From: an uncultured Dictyoglomus sp.
GTDB lineage: Bacteria > Dictyoglomota > Dictyoglomia > Dictyoglomales > Dictyoglomaceae
Assembly: GCA_938039765.1 (NCBI GenBank)
Contig: CALHTV010000062.1
Coordinates: 1 to 5,963 of the forward strand
Reading direction: 5' to 3'
DNA length: 5,963 nt
In this document: positions 1-4,753 of the stretch, in pieces
How the letters are laid out: each line of letters starts with the position of its first letter
How positions within the stretch are numbered: position 1 is the first letter of the stretch
Position numbers and translations under genes: made by a program
The notes under the pieces: generated by a model
What the model was told of the DNA's origin: nothing
The model's input: the letters and a program-made list of their open reading frames with translations, nothing else
Databases searched by the model: none

Positions 1-385
1 AGAAATTTTAAAAGATAAAGGTGTAATGACAGAGGAAATAAAGTTGAGGGAAGAAAATATACAAAAGGCTAATGTACCATTAGAACTTCCTCTTGGTTAT
101 TCTTTAATAAGGTATTATACAATACTTGACAAAGATGAAAAGGTTGTTCGGTACTTTAAGTATACTGACGGATTAAATGATATGTCTTTTTTCAAAGGTT
201 TTATGCCTTTTAGAATTCCGGGTAAATATATTGAGATAGGACAATTTCGGGTTTTTTATGATTCAAATATCTTATGGAAGTCAGTAGCATGGAATAAAGA
301 GAATAATTTCTATTTGTTGATAGGAGATTTTCCGACTAATTTTTTAGAAGCTTTCATAACTGCTTTTGTAAAAATTCTGAAATAA
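1..385 (+). CDS. MucB/RseB-like C-terminal domain protein, 5'-truncated by the window edge
   Basis: The reading frame is open from base 2 to the TAA at 383-385 (127 codons visible). An ATG at 26 exists, but the frame continues upstream without a stop (EILKDKGV before the Met), and the AAAGGTG just before that ATG sits too close to be a good SD. I therefore treat the Met as internal and the gene as partial. Numbering from that Met, the pattern LPLGYSL (21-27), YTDGLNDMSFF (46-56) and LLIGDFP (97-103) followed by an amphipathic helix matches the C-terminal domain of MucB/RseB proteins, where equivalents read roughly LPxGF, YSDGLxxxSVF and VVGEVP. Family members are periplasmic sensors that bind an anti-sigma factor and control an envelope-stress sigma factor. 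Whether this one does so depends on genes to the left that are not visible. The 3' end overlaps the converging glycosylase gene by 32 bp. The fold assignment is from pattern recall and fairly likely; the role is inference. Confidence 0.6.
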   Translation, partial: EILKDKGVMTEEIKLREENIQKANVPLELPLGYSLIRYYTILDKDEKVVRYFKYTDGLNDMSFFKGFMPFRIPGKYIEIGQFRVFYDSNILWKSVAWNKENNFYLLIGDFPTNFLEAFITAFVKILK

Positions 386-1010
386 CTAGCTTTTTGAGGA
401 AGCAAAAGCTTAAACATCGTTTACATTCTCTTTTGCCATGTTCTACAATTAGAGCATGATATTCTTGAAAAAGTTGGTAAATTGGAAAAAGAGATTCATG
501 AAATATATTCTGTAAAGCATCGTAAGATTTTCTATTACTTACGATACCTAAACAAGAGAAAATTTTTTTAGTATAATTATCAATTACAAAAATAGGTCTA
601 TTTAAAGCATATAATAATATTGAGTCTACTGTTTCTTTTCCTAATCCTTCAATTTTTAATAATTCCTCTCTTAAGTAACTAGTTGGGAAGGTATTCATAT
701 ATCCGAGATCGCCTTTGAACTTGTTTATGAAAATATTTATAAAACTTTTTAATCTTTTAGTTTTTATTTTGTAAAATCCAGATGGCTTGATTAAAGTAGA
801 TAGTTCTTCTTCTGAAAGGTAATATAACTTAAAAGGATCTAATAGTTTTTCCTTTTTAAGATTATTTATAGATTTTTCTACATTTCTCCAATTAGTGGCC
901 TGAGTTAAGATAGCGCCAACTATTATTTCAAAGTTAGTCTCTGCAGGCCACCAATATTGAGGTCCATATTTATAAAAAAGTATTTTAAAAATTTCTTCTA
1001 TAAGGTTCAA
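354..1010 (-). CDS. Endonuclease III-related DNA glycosylase (COG2231/MagIII type)
   Basis: A 218-residue HhH-GPD superfamily protein expected to excise damaged bases, probably alkylated purines by analogy with Helicobacter MagIII, in base-excision repair. Visible motifs are YGPQYWWPA (5-23 region), TNFEIIVGAILTQATNW (25-41), the helix-hairpin-helix KIEGLGKET (119-127) and the catalytic Asp in VIDNYT (D144). At the position of the endonuclease III catalytic Lys (G-x-G-R-K-T) this protein has Glu126, so a monofunctional glycosylase without lyase activity is expected. The C-terminal cysteines (C196, C199, C203) do not fit the C-x6-C-x2-C-x5-C iron-sulfur motif; a full [4Fe-4S] cluster is unlikely. 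The start is TTG (1008-1010), overlapping the purH TGA as TTGA. The next codon but one upstream in frame is a stop, there is no ATG nearby, and there is no clear SD, so translational coupling to purH is inferred. The exact substrate is not readable from sequence. Confidence 0.85.
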   Translation of the reverse strand: MNLIEEIFKILFYKYGPQYWWPAETNFEIIVGAILTQATNWRNVEKSINNLKKEKLLDPFKLYYLSEEELSTLIKPSGFYKIKTKRLKSFINIFINKFKGDLGYMNTFPTSYLREELLKIEGLGKETVDSILLYALNRPIFVIDNYTKKIFSCLGIVSNRKSYDALQNIFHESLFPIYQLFQEYHALIVEHGKRECKRCLSFCFLKKLVISEFLQKQL

Positions 1011-2497
1011 TGTCTAAAATGTCTTGTTGGTATCATTACTAATATTATTCCGTGTTTTTCGGCTGTCTCAATAACTTCTTTATCTCTTATAGAGCCTCCA
1101 GGCTGAATAATTGCTTTTATTCCATATTTTGCGGCCAATTCTACAGAGTCTGGAAAAGGGAAAAAGGCATCAGAAGCCAAGTAAGCATGTTGAGCTTTTT
1201 CCCCTGCTTGTTCTAATGCTATTTTAACAGAGTTTACTCGATTCATCTGACCTGCTCCAATTCCTAAAGTCTGTTTATTTTTACTAACAACAATAGCGTT
1301 AGATTTTACATGTTTTACTACTTTCAATGCAAAAATAAGTTCTTCCATATCTTCTTTTGTGGGCTCCTTGGAAGTTTTTATTTCATAGCTCTCAAAAAGT
1401 AGCTTATTAAAAGATTGAACTAAAAAACCTCTTTTCAATGAGCGTATCTCAAAGGGATTCTCTGAAATATCTTCTCTAGGTTTAATAACTCGTAAATTCT
1501 TTTTTAGAGAGAAAACCTTTAAGGCTTCTTCAGTATAACTAGGAGCAATTATAACTTCAAAAAAGTGATTGGTTATTTCTCTTGCAATATCTTCATTTAT
1601 TTCAAAATTACAAGCTACGATACCACCATAAGCAGAGATAGGGTCTCCTTCGAAGGCTTTAACAAAAGCCTTTATTGGCTCAGTATCTGAAGCTACGCCA
1701 CATGGGTTATTGTGTTTTATTATAGCAACTGTAGGCTCTGAGAATTCCCTTATTAAATCCCAGGCAGAATCTACATCTAAGAGATTATTGTATGAAAGCT
1801 CTTTCCCTTGATATTTTACAAAAGGAATTTCAGTATTGTTTATGACATAAAAACCTGCTTTTTGCTGAGGATTTTCCCCATATCTCAGTTCAAGTTTCTT
1901 TGTAAGGTTGAGAATAATATTTTCTTCTCCTCCTAAATAATTACAGATAAGACTGTCATAATTGCTAGTTATAAAAAATGTTTTTATGGCCATTTTTCTT
2001 CGAAACCCCATATCTTCTTTTCCTTCTTTTAGATATTGAATTACCTCATCATAAAATTCAGGAGAAGGTACTACAAGTACGTATGGAAAGTTTTTTGCAG
2101 CTGCCCTTAGCAAAGACACTCCTCCAATATCAATGTTTTCTAAGGCTTCTTCTAGTGTGACTTCTTCCTTAGATATAACTTTAGCAAAAGGATAAAGATT
2201 GCAAACTACAATATCAATGAGAGGAATGTTTTCTTTTCTTAGATTCTCCATATCTTGAAGGTTATCTCTTCTTGCTAATATTCCAGCAAAAATTTTAGGA
2301 TGAAGAGTTTTTACTCGTCCTCCAATAAGTTCAGAAAATCCTGTGAGCTCTGAAGTTTCTTTGACGTTAAATCCTTTTTCTTTTAAATATTTTGCTGTAG
2401 ATGTGGTAGCAAGGAGGTTATATCCTCTATTTACTATCTCTTTGCATAACTCTTCAATATTACTCTTATCCCAGACACTAATGAGAGCGTAATTCAT
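1007..2497 (-). CDS. purH: Bifunctional AICAR formyltransferase / IMP cyclohydrolase
   Basis: A 496-residue cytosolic enzyme for the last two steps of de novo purine synthesis: formylation of AICAR with 10-formyl-tetrahydrofolate, then ring closure to IMP. The N-terminal MGS-like cyclohydrolase domain (about 1-190) shows ALISVWDKS (4-12), where most homologues have SVSDK, then GGRVKTLHPKIFAGILARR (59-77) and DIGGVSLLRAAAKN (123-136). The formyltransferase domain follows with LRYGENPQQ (204-212), the catalytic Lys-His in IIKHNNPCG (K261-H262), SNAIVV (399-404), GIGAGQMNRV (412-421), SDAFFPFPD (442-450) and the terminal TRHFRH. Length is normal for the family and no key motif is missing. The ATG start has AAGGAGG about 13 bases upstream, a long but workable spacing. 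It lies 24 bp after the BFN gene and overlaps the glycosylase start by 4 bp, the middle gene of a three-gene operon. I see no promoter of its own. Confidence 0.98.
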   Translation of the reverse strand: MNYALISVWDKSNIEELCKEIVNRGYNLLATTSTAKYLKEKGFNVKETSELTGFSELIGGRVKTLHPKIFAGILARRDNLQDMENLRKENIPLIDIVVCNLYPFAKVISKEEVTLEEALENIDIGGVSLLRAAAKNFPYVLVVPSPEFYDEVIQYLKEGKEDMGFRRKMAIKTFFITSNYDSLICNYLGGEENIILNLTKKLELRYGENPQQKAGFYVINNTEIPFVKYQGKELSYNNLLDVDSAWDLIREFSEPTVAIIKHNNPCGVASDTEPIKAFVKAFEGDPISAYGGIVACNFEINEDIAREITNHFFEVIIAPSYTEEALKVFSLKKNLRVIKPREDISENPFEIRSLKRGFLVQSFNKLLFESYEIKTSKEPTKEDMEELIFALKVVKHVKSNAIVVSKNKQTLGIGAGQMNRVNSVKIALEQAGEKAQHAYLASDAFFPFPDSVELAAKYGIKAIIQPGGSIRDKEVIETAEKHGIILVMIPTRHFRH

Positions 2498-2503
2498 TCT
2501 TAA

Positions 2504-2517
2504 AAGGATCCCTCCTT
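2504..2517 (-). promoter_or_regulatory. purH ribosome binding site inside a small hairpin
   Basis: Read on the minus strand, the SD AAGGA(GG) at 2511-2517 is followed by GGGA and then TCCTT (2504-2508). AAGGA and TCCTT can form a 5-bp stem closed by a GGGA tetraloop, which would mask the SD. The stem lies between the BFN stop codon (2522-2524) and the purH ATG (2495-2497), so ribosomes finishing the BFN gene could open it. The pairing is read directly. A role in coupling is inference, and five pairs would be weak at high temperature. Confidence 0.35.
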
Positions 2518-2521
2518 AATC

Positions 2522-2992
2522 TTATTGTTTTTTAAACTCGTCAGGATTCAAGCTTTGTAGAAGCTTAGTAAGTTCTTCTTCTGCACTATATTCCTCCACG
2601 AATCCTGCTTCTTCTAGTATTTTAGAATCCACAAAAATTGGAGAACTAGTCCTCAAAGCAAGGGCCATAGCATCTGAAGGTCTTGAATCTATTTCTAAAA
2701 CCTTGCCATCTAAGTTAAGATAGATATTAGCATAAAAGGTATTCTCTTTTAATGAATGAATAAATACTTTTTCAACCTTTACTTTTAAAGTGTCTAAAAT
2801 ATTTTTTATAAGATCATGAGTTAGAGGCCTTCCAATATCTATTTTTTCTAAGGCAATGGCTATAGCATTGGCCTCGAAAGGTCCAATCCATATAGGGAGA
2901 AATCTTTTTCCCTCTTTTTCTCTAAGAATGACTACAAACTGATTAGTTTGTGGATCTAGACTTAGACCTACAATATAAACCTCTACCATCAT
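2522..2992 (-). CDS. Bifunctional nuclease (BFN, DUF151) family protein
   Basis: A 156-residue soluble protein with one BFN/DUF151 domain (COG1259). Diagnostic stretches are RFLPIWIGPFEANAIAIALE (30-49), RPLTHDL (55-61), TFYANIYL (85-92) and the hallmark IDSRPSDAMALALR (101-114), followed by SSPIFV (116-121). The C-terminal 25 residues are acidic and charged; there is no UVR domain. Plant members have been reported to have DNase/RNase activity, and bacterial members are usually annotated by homology only, so the biochemical function here is not settled. Two ATGs lie in tandem (2992 and 2989); I chose the first because GAGGTG at 3001-3006 is then 8 bases away. It is the first gene of the operon with purH and the glycosylase, 24 bp before purH. 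The promoter candidate is at 3030-3058. Confidence 0.92.
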   Translation of the reverse strand: MMVEVYIVGLSLDPQTNQFVVILREKEGKRFLPIWIGPFEANAIAIALEKIDIGRPLTHDLIKNILDTLKVKVEKVFIHSLKENTFYANIYLNLDGKVLEIDSRPSDAMALALRTSSPIFVDSKILEEAGFVEEYSAEEELTKLLQSLNPDEFKKQ

Positions 2993-3029
2993 AAAAAATT
3001 CACCTCTTTTAAAGTAGGTGTTTTTTTTT

Positions 3030-3058
3030 ATCTTAACCTAAATATATAGGTTTGTAAA
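3030..3058 (-). promoter_or_regulatory. Promoter of the BFN-purH-glycosylase operon
   Basis: On the minus strand, TTTACA (3053-3058; 5 of 6 matches to the -35 consensus) is followed by exactly 17 bases and TAAGAT (3030-3035; 4 of 6 matches to -10). Transcription would start near 3023, giving a leader of about 30 nt that holds the GAGGTG SD. The leader can fold CACCT (3016-3020) onto AGGTG (3001-3005, part of the SD). The 17-base spacer is filled by the dyad described separately. Confidence 0.55.
3035..3052. promoter_or_regulatory. Candidate operator: 18-bp dyad AACCTA-N6-TAGGTT
   Basis: The plus strand reads AACCTAAATATATAGGTT. The 6-bp arms are perfect, and the central ATAT is also symmetric, so 16 of 18 positions are symmetric. 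It fills the space between the -35 and -10 of the minus-strand promoter, touching its -10 by one base, and covers the -35 region of the plus-strand EamA promoter (-10 at 3072). That is where a repressor could block both directions. No regulator gene is visible in the window. AT-rich DNA makes short dyads by chance, but the placement and GG/CC-containing arms argue for function. Confidence 0.4.
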
Positions 3059-3068
3059 TTATATGGTA

Positions 3069-3077
3069 TGGTATAAT
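3069..3077 (+). promoter_or_regulatory. Extended -10 promoter of the EamA transporter gene
   Basis: TGGTATAAT is a perfect TATAAT hexamer (3072-3077) with the TG of an extended -10 element. No good -35 lies at 17 bases (GGTTTG at 3049-3054 is poor), as is common for extended -10 promoters. The predicted start point, 3083-3086, is only 2-5 bases before the ATG at 3088, so the message would be essentially leaderless. Confidence 0.6.
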
Positions 3078-3087
3078 TTTCTCTATT

Positions 3088-3960
3088 ATGAGAAAAGCAG
3101 AAGAAATAAAGGGAATAATTGTTTTATTATTGACGACCTTTATATGGGGAACTACTTTTTCCTTTACTAAATTGGCTCTTTTATATTTTACTCCTTTCTT
3201 CCTATTATTCTTAAGATTCACTTTAGGGCTTGTTACTTTATTTTTGTACTCACATTTTAAGAGACAAAAAATTTTGCTAAGTCGTTCAGGCATTATATTA
3301 GGTATGCTAAACTTCTCAGCTATAGCTTTTCAGACTTTTGGACTTCGTTATACATCTGCTACGAAAACTGCTTTTATAACTGGGCTTTCAGTGATATTTG
3401 TGCCTTATTTAGAGAGTGTAGTTTTTAAGAGCAAAATATATTGGAATCTTTGGCTTGCAGTATTTTTCGGTTTCTTAGGGATGACTTTTTTAAGTGCTGA
3501 TTTTTCAAGTTTTGAACGAGTAAATTGGGGAGATCTCTTGGTTTTTATATGTGCTATTTTGTATGCTGCACAGATAGTTTATATATCATATATAGTTAAG
3601 AAAAAAGAGGTTTTTGATCTTGCTTTTTCAGAAATCCTTTTTACTGCAGTTTTTGCTTTTTTGTTTTTTTTATTATTTGAACCAAGAAACCTCCCCATTA
3701 TTTTTATTGTAAAAAATTCTTGGCCGATTATCTATTTAGGAGTTATTGCCACATCTATCACTCTTACCCTACAACTTGTTAGACAAAAATATGTTTCTCC
3801 TACAAAATCTGCTTTAATATATAATTTGGAGCCTGTTTTTGCTACAGTTTTTGCTTTAGTAATTCTTTCTGAAAAATTAACTTATTTTCAGACACTTGGA
3901 GCCTCATTTATATTACTATCTTTGTTTATATCTATCCCCTCATTCCCTCAAAATAACTAG
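3088..3960 (+). CDS. EamA/DMT-family membrane transporter (RhaT/YdcZ-like permease)
   Basis: A 290-residue inner-membrane protein with two EamA repeats and about ten hydrophobic segments. Family landmarks are FIWGTTFSFTK (18-28), RF (43-44), FQTFGLRYTSATKTAFI (81-97), VP (105-106) at the end of repeat one, then GDLLVFICAILYAAQIV (148-164), SALIYNLEPVFA (241-252), SEKL (261-264) and LGASFIL (270-276) in repeat two. Members export or import amino acids, nucleotides, sugars or other metabolites; the substrate cannot be read from sequence. The ATG is the first start codon after an in-frame TAA at 3055-3057, and no SD precedes it (TTCTCTATT). Together with the -10 at 3072-3077 this indicates a leaderless mRNA. 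The 3' end overlaps the converging ribU gene by 29 bp. The gene diverges from the BFN operon, but a functional link to purine synthesis is only a possibility. Confidence 0.9.
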   Translation: MRKAEEIKGIIVLLLTTFIWGTTFSFTKLALLYFTPFFLLFLRFTLGLVTLFLYSHFKRQKILLSRSGIILGMLNFSAIAFQTFGLRYTSATKTAFITGLSVIFVPYLESVVFKSKIYWNLWLAVFFGFLGMTFLSADFSSFERVNWGDLLVFICAILYAAQIVYISYIVKKKEVFDLAFSEILFTAVFAFLFFLLFEPRNLPIIFIVKNSWPIIYLGVIATSITLTLQLVRQKYVSPTKSALIYNLEPVFATVFALVILSEKLTYFQTLGASFILLSLFISIPSFPQNN

Positions 3961-4465
3961 AAATATTAGAGATTGATAATAAAGCATAAGTAATTGCAGA
4001 GTTTATTCCAGCTTTTATTATATTGAAAGGTATGATAACAGGGAGGATAAGAGGATAAATTGTACTTCTTGGGACTCCTAGGTATATAGGAGTGACTATT
4101 ATATTAGCTATTGCCATTACTCCTGCCATGCTTAGGGTCCCAAATATTAAAGAAAGAATTAGGTTTTTATTTTTTTTGTAGGCTAATCCTGCAACTGTAA
4201 TTAGTGTTCCTGAAGCTAAGAGATGCATAAAGGCTCCAATTGGTCCACCTTGTCCTGTGATTATAGCCATAAGGATTGCTACGATAATGGTTGATAGAAG
4301 ACCTTCTAATATTCCTATTTGAGTTGAAATTAGTAATAAGGGAATATCTGCTGGATCATAAAGAAGATATGGTGCTTGAGGAAGAATTGGAAAGTAAATG
4401 GTTATGGATAATATTATGGACAGAGCAGTAAGAATAGAAACAAAAACCAGTTTTTTAGTACGCAT
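3932..4465 (-). CDS. ribU: Riboflavin ECF transporter substrate-binding (S) component
   Basis: A 177-residue membrane protein with about six hydrophobic segments after a short basic N-terminus (MRTKK). It has the marks of RibU/FmnP S components: an early helix, YDPADIPLLL (36-45), GQGGPIGAFMH (71-81), and a late PFNIIKAGINSAITYALL (146-163). It would capture riboflavin and work with a shared ECF energizing module (EcfA, EcfA', EcfT), which is not encoded here. The FMN riboswitch directly upstream fixes the substrate class much better than the protein alone. The ATG has a perfect SD, AGGAGGTG at 4471-4478, 5 bases away. The tail overlaps the EamA gene by 29 bp and no terminator is seen beyond it. 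Expression should fall when FMN is abundant. Confidence 0.92.
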   Translation of the reverse strand: MRTKKLVFVSILTALSIILSITIYFPILPQAPYLLYDPADIPLLLISTQIGILEGLLSTIIVAILMAIITGQGGPIGAFMHLLASGTLITVAGLAYKKNKNLILSLIFGTLSMAGVMAIANIIVTPIYLGVPRSTIYPLILPVIIPFNIIKAGINSAITYALLSISNISSYFEGMRG

Positions 4466-4488
4466 CTCTACACCTCCTATAATATAGT

Positions 4489-4525
4489 AAAAGCCCTGGA
4501 GGTGTTTAACCCCCAGGGCTTTTTT
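4489..4525 (-). terminator. Riboswitch-controlled hairpin terminator before ribU (also terminator-shaped on the plus strand)
   Basis: On the minus strand AAAAGCCCTGGGGGT pairs with ACCTCCAGGGCTTTT around a TAAAC loop: 15 pairs including one G-T, at 4489-4523. It lies between the aptamer and the ribU SD, as expected for an attenuator. The downstream U-tract is modest (TTTT then ACTATATT). On the plus strand the same hairpin ends in six Ts (4520-4525), which looks like a better intrinsic terminator, so it may also stop transcripts from the left. The 5' arm GCCCTGG (4513-4519) can pair instead with CCAGGGC of the aptamer (4570-4576). Confidence 0.8.
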
Positions 4526-4539
4526 AGCAAAAAATTAAG

Positions 4540-4710
4540 TTACCTTCTCCCATCCGGACTATACCGTCGGCCCTGGAATTTCACCAGGTCTGCAAACCCT
4601 TTTAAGGCTTGCTCGCAGGCTTAGGCATCTCCTCTATATTACTAGAGATGCCATCACTGCCGGTCGGGAATTGAGAGGATTTCTCCTCTCTCACCCTGCC
4701 CCGAAGGTAA
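4540..4710 (-). ncRNA. FMN riboswitch (RFN element)
   Basis: An FMN-sensing cis-regulatory RNA upstream of ribU, read on the minus strand. P1 pairs TTACCTTC (4703-4710) with GAAGGTAA (4540-4547). Conserved RFN blocks follow in order: CGGGGCAGGG, CCCGACCGGCAG, CCTGCGAGC, P5 as CCTGG-TGAAATT-CCAGG, GCCGACGGTATAGTCCGG and ATGGGAGAAGGTAA. Two extra stems are present. A 29-nt hairpin (4624-4652, GGCATCTC/GAGATGCC) lies in loop 3, where Bacillus subtilis ribD also has a stem. An 18-nt hairpin (4673-4690, GAGAGGA-GAAA-TCCTCTC) is inserted inside the conserved loop of P2. P4 is a 9-bp stem, GCAAGCCTT with AGGGTTTGC. The element is about 171 nt. All consensus segments are intact, so FMN binding is expected, subject to the loop-2 insertion. 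Confidence 0.97.
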
Positions 4711-4724
4711 CACCTTATTTCAAT

Positions 4725-4753
4725 ATGATAACACTAAGTTTTAAGATTTTCAA
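4725..4753 (-). promoter_or_regulatory. Promoter of the FMN riboswitch-ribU transcript
   Basis: On the minus strand, TTGAAA (4748-4753; 5 of 6 matches) and TATCAT (4725-4730; 5 of 6) are separated by exactly 17 bases. A TG one base before the -10 (TGTTATCAT) makes it an extended -10 as well. The start would be near 4718, a few bases before P1 of the aptamer, which fits a transcript made for the riboswitch. The -35 lies within the last codons of degV, so degV read-through would also enter the riboswitch. Confidence 0.75.

Noticed and set aside
26..28. ATG as the true start of the first plus-strand gene
   Set aside because: The frame is open to the window edge and the visible part looks like a C-terminal domain only. 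The SD-like AAAGGTG is only two bases from the ATG.
388..411. Hairpin AGCTTTT/AAAAGCT just after the RseB-like gene
   Set aside because: It is not followed by a T-run on either useful side and lies within the glycosylase coding region; probably chance in AT-rich DNA.
1978..2160. 60-codon plus-strand reading frame
   Set aside because: It lies wholly inside purH on the other strand, has no SD or family resemblance, and looks like antisense of coding sequence.
3001..3029. Plus-strand hairpin CACCT/AGGTG followed by nine Ts, resembling an intrinsic terminator
   Set aside because: No plus-strand gene lies upstream to terminate and the stem is only five firm pairs. It is better explained as the BFN leader and SD on the minus strand.
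3033..3293. 86-codon minus-strand reading frame
   Set aside because: It is antisense to the well-supported EamA gene and spans the divergent promoters; composition is low-complexity Lys/Asn/Ile.
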